A stretch of DNA of 64,000 bases from Cytophagaceae bacterium (GCA_027488865.1 JAIYAU010000025.1:316359-380358), one strand, 5' to 3'; positions 55,259 through 64,000 are shown, counted from the stretch's first letter. The notes: generated by a model not told the origin, from the letters alone. Made by a program: numbers and translations.

Positions 55259-55602
55259 ATGGTGGAAGGAAGAATAAAACTTGCCGATTTTATTATTTCC
55301 TAGGTCAGTGGCATAAAGGACGAAAAATTAATGTCCTGTGTGCGACAGGCTACGGTGGAAGGACAATTTACTAACGTGTTAACACTTAATTGGGAGCAAA
55401 ACGACTTAATTGCTTGTTTGTGAAGACACAAACAAGGGCGAAAGATAAATTGATAGAATAGATAGTGGAAGGAAGAATAAAACTTGCAGATTTTATTATT
55501 TCCTTGGTCAGTGGCATACAGAACGAAAAATTAATGTCCCGTGTGCGACAGGCTACGGTGGAAGGGCAATTTACTAACGTGTTAACACTTAATTGGGAGC
55601 AA
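55241..55602 (+). repeat. Tandem duplication with 203-bp period
   Basis: Unit 1 55241-55399 and unit 2 55444-55602, nearly identical and separated by a short linker holding a perfect 10-bp hairpin (55413-55422 with 55427-55436, loop AAGA). Unit 1 begins inside the 3' end of the acyltransferase-like gene. Both units contain the words GTGTGCGACAGGCTACGGTG and TAACGTGTTAACACTTAATT. Confidence 0.88.
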
Positions 55603-55638
55603 GGAATTGCGGTTGGTGACGCCCTTTTAGTGCATTAA
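55465..55638 (+). CDS. Possible 57-residue protein in the second unit
   Basis: A GTG at 55465 opens a frame of 57 codons (VEGRIKLADFIISLVSGIQN, then EKLMSRVRQATVEGQ, then LTLNWEQGIAVGDALLVH). Unit 1 encodes the same peptide but with TAG after LADFIIS and a different end, so unit 1 is dead. The amphipathic pattern looks real, but the family is unknown to me, and an ATG start would only cover the last 45 residues. Confidence 0.35.
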   Translation: MEGRIKLADFIISLVSGIQNEKLMSRVRQATVEGQFTNVLTLNWEQGIAVGDALLVH

Positions 55639-55696
55639 AACTGAAAAAGACTTGTGGGCTAAACACCAACTGCGGCGAAAATTAATTAAATAACTT

Positions 55697-57241
55697 TTAT
55701 TCGTCAATAATAAATTTAACAGTTTCTTGATTGCCAGCTTCTGTAAATACTTTTAGAAAATACATCCCTTTGCGTAAGTTCTCTAGTATGATCATGTCTT
55801 TTTCTGAATTATAATTACTACAATAAATAGACTTACCGGTAATATCAACGACCACGATTTTACCATTTTCGGGCATCTTAATATTTACCTTTCCAGAAGA
55901 AGGATTTGGATAGATTTGTACATGAGGCCCAATTTCTAACTTGTCTTCATTTGACAGTATCCTTGAGGAACTATCTCCATATATTTTTCCACCTATATTT
56001 GCAAAGTATAAGGTATTATCCAATTGATGCGAACCGCAAACACCAATCTCTCCTTCGTAAAAAAAATTTCTACCCTCTACGATGCCTAGGTTGTTTTGTA
56101 AAACAAACGTTTCCCTATCTTTAAATCCACCGCCGCTAATTATCTTTGCATATTTTAGTGTATCCGTAGAACAAATCGCTACAAATTTTGATGGACCTGG
56201 AAATATATAATTGGTTTCCCAAGTGTTAATATCCATTCCAAAAGAAAGCAACATATTACTACGATAAAATGCATTGAAACTAGCCAATAGGCCAAATGCG
56301 GCAAAACCATCATTATAGTAAAAATCTCCGTAATTAGATCTTGATCGAATTTTGGATTTGTTTATATAAAAGGTATCAATGGAGGTAGTTGTATCCAAAG
56401 GCTTACGTAAATATTTAACATATTGGGTGCTTGAGTATATAAATACCAAAGAATCATTATTGGGATAATCAAATCGCTTTAGGATCCGCATGTTATATAA
56501 GCATTTCTGTACTCCACAACGGTTCATCTCTTGGTAGTACCTTAATTCATCTCCTGGTTGGTAGTTGAAATACTCGCGTAGATCCCATGCAGGCTTAGAT
56601 GAAGTCACATTGGCAATAGAGTTCAAGGTAATGGAAGAATATTCAATAGGACTTTTATCGTTTTCCTCCCCATAGACAAAGGTAGTTCCTTCCACGATTC
56701 CATATTGCTTCGAGATCTTGATTTCAAGCCCGTTGCTCAGTTCGATATGCATGATACTATCTTGCAAACCCAAAAAAGATGTATAGCTTTTGCCTCTATA
56801 AGTCGCTTCCAATATTTTTGATTTATTAACTTTCCAGCTTGTATTTAACGGCACCTGAGTTTTAATCAAAAAAGTATCTTTGTTCTTATTAGCCAAGAAA
56901 TAAACATCACCATTTTGTTTTAAAACCATTTTAGTACCAAAAATACCCTCTGATTTGTTATCATAAGAGTAATATACTTTTTCAAATTTATCGGGGTTGA
57001 CTGTAGGATTAAAAACATATAAAGAGTCACCATTGCCCAAAGCCCAAGCTGAATCAATTTTATAACTTAGTAAAAGCTTGGTAGAAACCTCTCGATTGCT
57101 CACGGGATAGTTAAGTATAAATGGTTTGGTAGTATTATATTCATACACCAAAGATTTCCGAATGGGCTGAAAAGGAAATGAAAACGAAATTTGGTAAAGA
57201 CCTACCAATAAAATTAAAAAGTACTTAAATATGCTGTTCAT
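55697..57241 (-). CDS. Protein exported by the type IX secretion system
   Basis: 514 residues from the ATG at 57241, which begins a signal peptide (MNSIFKYFLILLVGLYQISF); 34 codons of open frame upstream have no signal features. The C-terminal 75 residues are a type A sorting domain: VQIYPNPSSGKVNIKM, IVVVDITGKSIY, then LRKGMYFLKVFTEAGN. This targets the protein through the outer membrane by the Por system. The 430-residue centre contains repeated beta motifs around FVYGEE, EGRNFFYEGEIG and YFANIGGKIYGDSS, but no known fold. Confidence 0.87.
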   Translation of the reverse strand: MNSIFKYFLILLVGLYQISFSFPFQPIRKSLVYEYNTTKPFILNYPVSNREVSTKLLLSYKIDSAWALGNGDSLYVFNPTVNPDKFEKVYYSYDNKSEGIFGTKMVLKQNGDVYFLANKNKDTFLIKTQVPLNTSWKVNKSKILEATYRGKSYTSFLGLQDSIMHIELSNGLEIKISKQYGIVEGTTFVYGEENDKSPIEYSSITLNSIANVTSSKPAWDLREYFNYQPGDELRYYQEMNRCGVQKCLYNMRILKRFDYPNNDSLVFIYSSTQYVKYLRKPLDTTTSIDTFYINKSKIRSRSNYGDFYYNDGFAAFGLLASFNAFYRSNMLLSFGMDINTWETNYIFPGPSKFVAICSTDTLKYAKIISGGGFKDRETFVLQNNLGIVEGRNFFYEGEIGVCGSHQLDNTLYFANIGGKIYGDSSSRILSNEDKLEIGPHVQIYPNPSSGKVNIKMPENGKIVVVDITGKSIYCSNYNSEKDMIILENLRKGMYFLKVFTEAGNQETVKFIIDE

Positions 57242-57530
57242 CTGGTTTGAAAATTGATCTAAAAAACTTACCAAATATATCTTATTATAGACTAAAAGCA
57301 AATTAGTTTGTGTTGATTTTTTTATTTTTGATCTCCTTCCCACACAAATGTCTCACCTGACACCTTTTGCTATTATAACCAAATGTTGTGTCGCCTGCGT
57401 CAGCCAAAAACTTTGTTCCAAAAACTCTTTCTACTTCACAGATTTACTGTTATACTTCCTCTTCAAAACAATTTTTACTATTTTGCAAAGTGTTTGTGTG
57501 TTTTATCATGAACTAAAATGACCCTAGAGC

Positions 57531-59525
57531 ATGACGAAATATATTATACTTTTCCTTTTTGCAATTTTAACTAGCCGACAACTTAAAGCCCAAGACACCA
57601 CAAAACTTGAGAATTCAAAAATATTACCAGAAGCTTTTATCATCTATCAAGCGGATAAACTGACGCCAATCACTTTTCAAAACCTAAATTTAAAAGACCT
57701 TAAAACAAAATCAACTGGTCAAGAGCCTTCGTTTTTGCTTTCTGAAACGCCATCTATCACCAACTATTCAGACGCTGGAAATTCACAAGGTTATTCTTAT
57801 TTCAGATTAAGAGGCATTGACCAGACGAGAATTAACATGACGCTTGACGGAGTACCCTTAAACGAACCCGAAGACCAAGGCGCCTATTTTTCAAATTATC
57901 CTGACATTTTAAATTCTGTCAACAAAATTCAAATCCAACGAGGGGTGGGAACTTCTAAAAACGGAGTGGCCAGTTATGGCGGGAGCGTTCAACTATTTTC
58001 TCCCAATCTTTACGATTCAACCAAAACAACTTTTGGTTTAGGATACGGTTCGTTCAACAGTTTACGAGCTTTTGCAGAATACAACAGTGGCGTTAAAAAC
58101 CGCAAAGCACTTTATGTGAGGGCATCTCAAATATATGCTGAGGGTTACAAATATCATTCTTCAAACAACTCTCAATCGGTTTTTATCAGCAGCGGTTTGT
58201 TTTACGACAAATCAACGTGGAAAGTAAATTTATTGGCTGGTCACCAACAAAATCAATTAGCGTGGCTAGGCGTTTCCGATTCCTTGATTGAAACGGACAG
58301 AAAAACAAACGCCAACAAAAATGAAAGAGACCAGTTCACCCAATGTCTGGCGCAACTTCAAAACACTTGGCGTCCAAATAATTCTTCCTCTGTCCAATCA
58401 AGTGTTTATTATACTTTTTTAAAAGGCAACTACGATTTTAATTTGAACGGCTTTTTAGGATTGCCGACCACCAACGAACTTTACAATTATGCTTTTCAGT
58501 CCAACCTCTTTGGCTTTTTTAGCAATTATACCTTTTCAACAAAACAATTGAACTGGACTACAGGAATTCACGGAAATACCTACGGCCGTCAACATCTCGG
58601 CAGCGAAAAAACTTTGGGCCAACTCTACACTAACACGGGCTACAAAAATGAAGTCAGTGTTTTCACCAAAGCCGATTACACTTTCAAATGGTTTACATTT
58701 TTTGCTGATATTCAATATCGTTATTCATCGTTTGACTATAAAGGAACGGTAACATGGGATAAAGTACACTGGCATTTTATCAATCCAAAAGCAGGTTTGA
58801 GTATTGCTCTAAAACCAAACTCAGTCATTTATTATAGCCTTGGGAGCATGGGCAGAGAGCCAACAAGAAACGATATGTTTGGCGGAAATGATGATTTGTT
58901 GGCCGATAGTTTGGGCAATTCAATAGTTTCTATCAAAACGCCGGAATATGTTCTTAATCATGAATTAGGTTTCAGACACCAAACCAATAAACTAAATTTC
59001 AACTTGAATCTGTATTACATGGATTTCAAAAATGAAATTGTGCTTGACGGAAAGTTTGGGCCTAATGGTTTGGCACTTACCAACAAAGTTGAGCAGAGTA
59101 TCAGAACAGGTGTGGAGTCGAGCATTACCTACAAAGTGAGCAGAAGTTTTTCACTTATTAATAATTCTTCTTTTAATTACAGTCGCATCAAGGAGCAACA
59201 AGAAATATTTAGCCCAATTCTTACGCCACCTTTCATCTTCAATCAAGAAGCAGTTTATTTTTACAAAGGTTTTGGAGTGGCGGTTTCAGCGAGGTATCAA
59301 GACAAGTCGTTTATTGATTTTGCAAATACTGCTAAAGTAAACAGTTATTTTCTTTTAAATGGACGAGTGAGTTACGAGCTCAATCGTTTTCAGTTTTGTG
59401 TTTTTGTAAACAACATTACCAATACAAAATATTTCAACAACGGCTACGTAGATCTTGACGGAAGTAAAAAATATTTTGTGCAGGCACTCACAAATTTTTA
59501 TGCTTCCATAAAATATAGCTTCTGA
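57531..59525 (+). CDS. TonB-dependent receptor, probably for nicotinamide riboside-type compounds
   Basis: 664 residues: signal peptide (MTKYIILFLFAILTSRQLKA), plug domain (YSYFRLRGIDQTRINMTLDG, VPLNEPEDQGAYFSNYPD, VGTSKNGVASYGGSVQLFSP) and a barrel ending in YASIKYSF. It lacks the carboxypeptidase-like N-domain of SusC proteins. Its stop overlaps the pnuC start (TGATG), so it is translated with PnuC and NadR. The substrate, nicotinamide riboside or NMN, follows from that context. Confidence 0.9.
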   Translation: MTKYIILFLFAILTSRQLKAQDTTKLENSKILPEAFIIYQADKLTPITFQNLNLKDLKTKSTGQEPSFLLSETPSITNYSDAGNSQGYSYFRLRGIDQTRINMTLDGVPLNEPEDQGAYFSNYPDILNSVNKIQIQRGVGTSKNGVASYGGSVQLFSPNLYDSTKTTFGLGYGSFNSLRAFAEYNSGVKNRKALYVRASQIYAEGYKYHSSNNSQSVFISSGLFYDKSTWKVNLLAGHQQNQLAWLGVSDSLIETDRKTNANKNERDQFTQCLAQLQNTWRPNNSSSVQSSVYYTFLKGNYDFNLNGFLGLPTTNELYNYAFQSNLFGFFSNYTFSTKQLNWTTGIHGNTYGRQHLGSEKTLGQLYTNTGYKNEVSVFTKADYTFKWFTFFADIQYRYSSFDYKGTVTWDKVHWHFINPKAGLSIALKPNSVIYYSLGSMGREPTRNDMFGGNDDLLADSLGNSIVSIKTPEYVLNHELGFRHQTNKLNFNLNLYYMDFKNEIVLDGKFGPNGLALTNKVEQSIRTGVESSITYKVSRSFSLINNSSFNYSRIKEQQEIFSPILTPPFIFNQEAVYFYKGFGVAVSARYQDKSFIDFANTAKVNSYFLLNGRVSYELNRFQFCVFVNNITNTKYFNNGYVDLDGSKKYFVQALTNFYASIKYSF

Positions 59526-60154
59526 TGCACTTCTTTGAAATAGAAAATGTCGCCTTTCAAATTTGGGCTTATCCCATCAGCTATGTTGAATTGATTGGAA
59601 CAGTTTTCGGTTTAGTTTCAGTTTACTTGGCTTCGAGGGCAAATATTTTAACTTGGGGAACAGGAATAGTTAATGAAGTTTTTCTTTTTATGCTGTTCTT
59701 TCAAGTTCAGCTTTATGCAGACATGTTTCTGCAAATTTATTTTTTTGTTGTTACGGTTTACGGCTGGTATAATTGGAACAAAACGACAAGAGAAATAAAA
59801 ATTTCCCAAATAAGCTTCAGAAACAAAATATTTCTTGTGTTAGCTATAATAATCGGAACTTTGATAGCAGGTTTTCTTTTTACCAACATTCATGTGTATT
59901 TGCCCACCTATTTTAAAATAAAAGCGGCTTATCCTTTCACAGATTCGTTTGTAATGGTTGCAAGCATTGTTGCCACAATCCTCCTCGCCAAAAAGAAAAT
60001 TGAAAATTGGTATTTGTGGATTGCCGTTGATTTGGTTTGTGTTGTTTTGTATTTCAAAAAAGGAATTTATTTTCTCTCCTTAGAATATTTTATTTTTCTT
60101 GGCCTAACATCCTACGGACTGTATCATTGGAAACAACAATTGAGTAATGACTAA
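59525..60154 (+). CDS. pnuC: PnuC nicotinamide riboside transporter
   Basis: 209 residues with about seven membrane helices; PnuC hallmarks YGWYNWNKTTREIK and the late WYLWIAVDLVCVVLYFKKG, with the final LGLTSYGLYHWKQQL. PnuC moves nicotinamide riboside through the inner membrane by facilitated diffusion, trapped by phosphorylation inside. It overlaps the receptor by 1 bp and nadR by 8 bp. Confidence 0.95.
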   Translation: MHFFEIENVAFQIWAYPISYVELIGTVFGLVSVYLASRANILTWGTGIVNEVFLFMLFFQVQLYADMFLQIYFFVVTVYGWYNWNKTTREIKISQISFRNKIFLVLAIIIGTLIAGFLFTNIHVYLPTYFKIKAAYPFTDSFVMVASIVATILLAKKKIENWYLWIAVDLVCVVLYFKKGIYFLSLEYFIFLGLTSYGLYHWKQQLSND

Positions 60155-61148
60155 AGCATTTGTTTTTGGTAAGTTTTTGCCTTTTCACAAAGGACACGAA
60201 GCAATGATACATTTTGCCTTGAGCCAATGTGATTTTTTAACAGTTTTGGTTTGTTGCAGCGAGAAAGAAAGTATTCCTGACACCGTTCGAACAGCTTGGA
60301 TTAAAAAGGCTTTCGATACCCAGAAAAATATTGAAGTACAAGCTTTTAAGTATTTAGAAAGTGAACTACCCAACACTTCCACCTCTTCAATTGAAGTTTC
60401 AGCTATCTGGGCTGACATTTTCAAAAAACTGTTTCCTGATTATTCGCTGCTGATTACCTCAGAAGAATACGGCAACTTTGTGGCTGATTTTATGAATATC
60501 CAGCATATTGCTTTTGATATTCCTAAACAACTTTTTCCAGTTTCTGCCACTGCCGTTCGTAATGATGTGTTTGCAAATTGGAAATATTTACCCGCCAGTG
60601 TGAAGCCCGACTTTGCTATAAAGGTTGTGATTTTAGGAACAGAATGCACTGGCAAGACTACCTTAACACAAAAACTAGCGATGCACTTCAAGTGCAGCTT
60701 TGTTTCGGAAGCAGGAAGAGATATTATCGCCAACTCAAACTCATTTACCTTTGAGGATTTACACCTTGTTGCCAAAGAACATGCAAAAAGGATTGACCAA
60801 ACGGTACTAGCCAACAGTCCGCTGATGATCGTTGACACAGACGTACATATTACAAAATCTTATGCGCAATTTACCTTTCAAAAGGAACTAGCTGTGAGCG
60901 ATGAAATTTACAAAGCCAACAAAGCAAATCTTTATCTTTACCTTAACAACGATGTGGAATATTTCCAAGACGGAACAAGATTAAGTGAAGCAGAAAGAAA
61001 TTTATTGGACATCTCACACCGACAAGCATTAACCGATTATAAAGTTGAAATTGTTGAAATAAAAGGCAACTGGGACGAGAGATTTGCACACTCCGTAATA
61101 GAAATAAACAAACTTATTGTAAGGAACGGACAAAAGCGTTGGATGTAA
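60147..61148 (+). CDS. nadR: NadR: NMN adenylyltransferase / nicotinamide riboside kinase
   Basis: 333 residues, two enzymes: an N-terminal nucleotidyltransferase with FGKFLPFHKGHEAMIHFALS (HxGH) and a C-terminal kinase with P-loop VILGTECTGKTTLTQKLA and LYLYLNNDVEYFQDG. The kinase traps nicotinamide riboside as NMN and the transferase makes NAD. It has no HTH domain, so it is an enzyme only and does not act as a repressor. Third in receptor-pnuC-nadR. Confidence 0.95.
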   Translation: MTKAFVFGKFLPFHKGHEAMIHFALSQCDFLTVLVCCSEKESIPDTVRTAWIKKAFDTQKNIEVQAFKYLESELPNTSTSSIEVSAIWADIFKKLFPDYSLLITSEEYGNFVADFMNIQHIAFDIPKQLFPVSATAVRNDVFANWKYLPASVKPDFAIKVVILGTECTGKTTLTQKLAMHFKCSFVSEAGRDIIANSNSFTFEDLHLVAKEHAKRIDQTVLANSPLMIVDTDVHITKSYAQFTFQKELAVSDEIYKANKANLYLYLNNDVEYFQDGTRLSEAERNLLDISHRQALTDYKVEIVEIKGNWDERFAHSVIEINKLIVRNGQKRWM

Positions 61149-61184
61149 TAATATTTGGAGAATTTAAATTAGCGTTGCAAACGC

Positions 61185-61390
61185 TGTTCTAGTGAGCCTC
61201 TCGTTACAAAGGAGGGCTAGTGAGGGCTTTCTTTTGTGTTTTACTTTAATTCGAAGAGCTACACCCTTCGTTACGATAGCTCGACCTTTCAGGGCTCAAA
61301 TAGCTAAAAGCCCCAACGGGGCGTCATATCTAAACGATGGGAGAAGCCCATCGTACGGGAGAAGCCCATCATATGGCTAAAAGCCCCAAC
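61185..61390 (+). repeat. REP-like element
   Basis: GAGGGCTAGTGAGGGC and AGCCCCAACGGGGCG (a GCCCC/GGGGC hairpin) followed by GGGAGAAGCCCATCGTACG and a second GGAGAAGCCCATCATATGG. This style of GC-rich, palindromic, CATATC-containing sequence is typical of REP elements moved by tyrosine transposases. No transposase is near. It merges directly into the broken DUF262 gene. Confidence 0.65.
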
Positions 61391-61978
61391 TGGATTATGG
61401 TTATTTCATTTCGATACAATGTAATAGGTAGGTTACAAACCAACGAAATGGAAAAGTCTTATAATAAAACTGCAAATAAAGTTTTTGCTGGCGCTATACA
61501 GAATGCAAACGCGGCTTTAGATGATTTAAAAGATTTATATATTGCCGATGACGTATTCCGAAATTATTTTGAACTAAAAAGCTTTAATACCACCAATAGT
61601 CAACAAAAGAAAATTGCCCGTTACATTTTATATAAAATTGAAGCTCAGTTAGAAGACGGCATTAAAACTGAGTATCAAATTGACGAAGGTACTATTGAAC
61701 ACATTCTACCAGAGAATATGGATGCACATTGGAACAGTTTATTCAACGATGAAGATCATTTGAGAATGGTATATATGTTGGGAAACCTTTCACTACTTGA
61801 AGCCAAATTGAATACCAGACAAGCAGGTCAAAAGCCATTTGCAGATAAGAAAACAGTGTACCATAAAAGCCGATATGCCTTAAGCAAACTAATTGGAGGA
61901 GAAGAATGGACCATACAAATGATAAAACATAGACAAGCCACACTTGCAAAAACTGCCGCAGGAATTTGGAAACGATAA
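61391..61978 (+). pseudogene. 3' remnant of a DUF262/DUF1524 (GmrSD-like) gene
   Basis: About 195 residues matching only the C-terminal third of GmrSD-like proteins: SFRYNVIGRLQTNEMEKSYN, KKIARYILYKIEAQLEDG, the HNH-type nuclease motif GTIEHILPENMDAHW, MLGNLSLLEAKLN and WTIQMIKHRQATLAKTA ending IWKR. The N-terminal DUF262 (ParB-like NTPase) domain is missing; the frame instead runs back into the REP-like element. GmrSD proteins are type IV restriction enzymes of modified DNA, so this is a dead defense gene. The remaining reading is otherwise open. Confidence 0.82.
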
Positions 61979-62107
61979 TTTCTCGCTTTATCTTATTGTA
62001 ATATCTGCACTGCCTACCTTTGTTGGTTCTTATTGGCAATTTATCCTTTTGGAAGTTGGGGCGATTTGGTACATTGCATACATATTGAATTAATACATGA
62101 GCCAAAA

Positions 62108-63451
62108 TTGAATTTTTGTACCCACAAATATCGAAAGCTGATCTTTATGCTTTTGCAGTTTTTGTCAGTTTATAATTTAAAAGCACAGCCATTTCTCATT
62201 AAGAAGATTTCTGGAGGTTTATCGCCTAAATCTATTGTGCACAACGGACAAGGATTGTTTTTTGCTCAAAATATGATTTATAACCATACCGTCACCGTAT
62301 TCAATAGGAAGTTACAACTAATTAAAAGAATTTCAGATAGAGTACCAGGTTCACTACTAGATTCGATTTTTAAGGGTAAATTCATTAAAGGCTCACCTGT
62401 AGAAGTGGCATTTTCGCACAATGGTAAATATGCTTGGGTTAGTAACTATAGGATGTACGGCCATGGTTTTAACAAAACCATTTATGATACATGCAGGGGA
62501 CAAGCTAGTTGTGATAATAGCTTTATTTATAAAATCAATACTGAAACATTTGTTATAGAAAAGGCAATAAAAGTAGGTTGCGTTCCTAAATTTTTAGCAA
62601 CTTCCCCTAATGATAAATATTTAATTGTAAGTAATTGGTGTAGCGGGTCTATAAGTATAGTAGATATTGAGAAAGAAGAAAGTGTAAAAGAAATTAGTGT
62701 TGGTTCTTATCCACGTGGGATAGCGATTGACTCGAAATCAAATTATGCTTATGTTTCTGTAATGAGTTCATACCATGTGACGATAATTAATCTTTCAACT
62801 TTTAAAGTATCTGGTAAAATTAAATGTGGTCAATCGCCGAGGCATTTAAATATCGATAGCAAAGATCAATTTTTATATGCTACCTTAAATGGAGAAAATG
62901 CCATCTGCAAGATTGACTTGTCTCGAAAAAAAGTGATTTCAAAAATCTCAACAGGTAAAAATCCACGAAGTATGGTGTTAACTCCGGATGATAGTCTACT
63001 ATATGTTGTTAATTATTCATCACATACATTTTCAAAAATTGAAACATCTGAGATGAAAATATTGAAAACGATTAAAACTGAAACTTATCCTATCGGTATC
63101 ACCTACGATCCTTTAGATAAGAATATTTGGGTTTCATGTTACACAGGTTACATATGCATTTATTCAGAAGCACCTCCAAGCTTTACAAATAAAGAAAATG
63201 AAATAGATAAAAAATCAGTCGATATATATACCATCGTAGTTGGAGCTTTTAAAGAAGCAGATAATGCTGAGGTATTTATAGGTCAATTAAATACAAATGA
63301 AATGGAATTTTTTATTGATTTTGATACAACTAAAGAAATTTTTAGGGTATGTTGCGGAAAATACAAAACCAAAAAAGAGACAATTATACCATTGAATAGC
63401 TTAAAGAAACTTTATCCTGATTCTTGGGTCAAAAGGGCTGTCGTTCAGTAG
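62108..63451 (+). CDS. Secreted YVTN beta-propeller protein with a C-terminal SPOR-like domain
   Basis: 447 residues from a TTG at 62108 that gives a signal peptide (THKYRKLIFMLLQFLSVYNL ... KAQ); an ATG at 62147 would cut it short. The mature part is a seven-bladed-type propeller of YncE/YVTN repeats (AIDSKSNYAYVSVMSSYHVT, LNIDSKDQFLYATLNGENAI, LTPDDSLLYVVNYSS) with several WVSNY-type blades. After about residue 370 it has a SPOR-like end (IYTIVVGAFKEADNAEVFIG, ... FRVCCGKYKTKKE). SPOR domains bind denuded peptidoglycan, so it may sit at division sites. Confidence 0.82.
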   Translation: MNFCTHKYRKLIFMLLQFLSVYNLKAQPFLIKKISGGLSPKSIVHNGQGLFFAQNMIYNHTVTVFNRKLQLIKRISDRVPGSLLDSIFKGKFIKGSPVEVAFSHNGKYAWVSNYRMYGHGFNKTIYDTCRGQASCDNSFIYKINTETFVIEKAIKVGCVPKFLATSPNDKYLIVSNWCSGSISIVDIEKEESVKEISVGSYPRGIAIDSKSNYAYVSVMSSYHVTIINLSTFKVSGKIKCGQSPRHLNIDSKDQFLYATLNGENAICKIDLSRKKVISKISTGKNPRSMVLTPDDSLLYVVNYSSHTFSKIETSEMKILKTIKTETYPIGITYDPLDKNIWVSCYTGYICIYSEAPPSFTNKENEIDKKSVDIYTIVVGAFKEADNAEVFIGQLNTNEMEFFIDFDTTKEIFRVCCGKYKTKKETIIPLNSLKKLYPDSWVKRAVVQ

Positions 63452-63732
63452 CCCTAGTAATTATGACCATTCACTTTTTGTAATTATATTCCTTCTAAAT
63501 AAATTCCTAATACTCAGTTATTTGCTTAACTTAGCCAAATGACTTCAATAAAAACAATGGAGACTACCATTGATTTAAGAAGGTTCTAGCATAGTTATCG
63601 AAATGCACATAAGTGATATTGGTGCAAAAAGGAGAAATTATGCTTAGGATTGTTTTAAAGCACTATTGCCCTATTTGTAATCTCTTGCCATCAACTCTGA
63701 AAAATTATTGATTGCAGTTACTCCACTACAAA
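63452..63732. other. Gene-free stretch before the PAS gene
   Basis: About 280 bp with no convincing open frame. No terminator hairpin is obvious after the propeller gene. Confidence 0.4.
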
Positions 63733-64000
63733 ATGCTAAAACCGATGAAACTAATTTCTGATAAAAACAAATCTCCCACCCAAAAGGAAGTTAGACAAGA
63801 ATTAAGAACTTGGAAAGCCAAAATAAAAAATGCCAACGAGTTACTTACTTTAACCAATCAAAAATTACAAATACACAACGATTTACTTAAGGAAGCATAT
63901 GATTTTTCTGAGGCAGTATTGGCTACTATACATGAGCCCATGTTGGTTTTGGATAAAAATCTACGTGTAAAATCGGCCAACCAGACCTTTTATGAGGTCT
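63733..64000 (+). CDS. PAS-domain signalling protein, 3' end outside the window
   Basis: 89 residues visible from the ATG at 63733 (a second in-frame ATG at 63745 is possible). A basic helical N-part with QELRTWKAKIKNANELLTLT (coiled-coil-like) is followed by the start of a PAS domain (AVLATIHEPMLVLDKNLRVK then SANQTFYEV). This PAS beginning is typical of sensor histidine kinases and CheB/CheR-PAS hybrids; the output domain is not visible. Confidence 0.75.
   Translation, partial: MLKPMKLISDKNKSPTQKEVRQELRTWKAKIKNANELLTLTNQKLQIHNDLLKEAYDFSEAVLATIHEPMLVLDKNLRVKSANQTFYEV

Noticed and set aside
57344-57530. TPP or other riboswitch upstream of the receptor-pnuC-nadR operon
   Set aside because: The conserved TPP (thi-box) words are absent.
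61192-61380. A 62-codon reading ending in RSPSYGRSPSYG
   Set aside because: It translates the REP-like element; palindromic DNA explains the pattern.
1-64000. tRNA genes, rRNA genes and CRISPR arrays
   Set aside because: I looked for T-loop (GTTCGAATC-type) words in gaps and for regularly spaced repeats and found none; a covariance-model scan was not possible.

Overview
The window is a stretch of chromosome from a member of the Bacteroidota, most likely an aerobic environmental lineage of the Cytophagales/Chitinophagales kind; the rank below phylum is inference. The evidence is: a fused LpxC-FabZ protein, a fused DAHP synthase-chorismate mutase, a type IX secretion (Por) sorting tail, two TonB-dependent receptors, Bacteroidota-type -33/-7 promoters (TTTG, then TAnnTTTG), weak Shine-Dalgarno sites with frequent TTG starts, and low GC. 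Kynurenine 3-monooxygenase and proline dehydrogenase fit an oxygen-using organism. I see no tRNA, rRNA, CRISPR array, phage or intact transposase.

Positions 1-38350 are mainly core chromosome. A 5'-truncated TonB receptor and a GT4 glycosyltransferase are followed by infC-rpmI-rplT, prmC coupled to a small acidic protein, a phosphohexomutase with GtrA, apaG, a methyltransferase and a coiled-coil membrane protein. The lipid A operon lpxD-lpxC/fabZ-lpxA comes next, then a minus-strand envelope-folding operon of three parvulin-type proteins plus a MoxR ATPase. After these lie a cyclophilin, proline dehydrogenase, DAHPS-CM, an islet flanked by a 65-bp direct repeat (DUF4274), outer-membrane proteins, the CCA enzyme, LysR, a ferredoxin/ferredoxin reductase/ferredoxin set, a tRNA methyltransferase, kmo, a FrnE-like thiol oxidoreductase and ribF.

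Positions 38350-57250 are an accessory region. It carries a Fic protein, an FCP1/SCP-like phosphatase, an AT-rich surface-polysaccharide-type patch (GtrB-like, acyltransferase, polytopic protein), two near-identical Spy-like secreted proteins, a VanW protein with a displaced fragment of itself, a gene broken by an in-frame stop, and a three-gene ECF sigma / membrane protein / S41 protease-like locus. It also holds a Crp-type regulator next to an acyltransferase-like membrane protein and a T9SS-exported protein. A dispersed repeat family (a hairpin core rich in GGGCAA/TTGCCC plus an AT-rich tail) recurs at about 38.4, 40.7, 46.7 and 53.3 kb and appears linked to the duplications. Positions 57250-64000 carry a TonB receptor-PnuC-NadR operon for nicotinamide riboside salvage, a REP-like element, a decapitated DUF262/DUF1524 gene, a beta-propeller/SPOR protein and the start of a PAS-domain protein.

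The best candidate for an undescribed system is the sigma locus at 48701-52632. The membrane partner of the ECF sigma factor ends in two repeats that match the beta domain of the VHL tumour suppressor (a GHLW-type motif), and the next gene fuses a CIA30-like domain to an S41-like protease. This assignment rests on reading the sequence, without a profile search.
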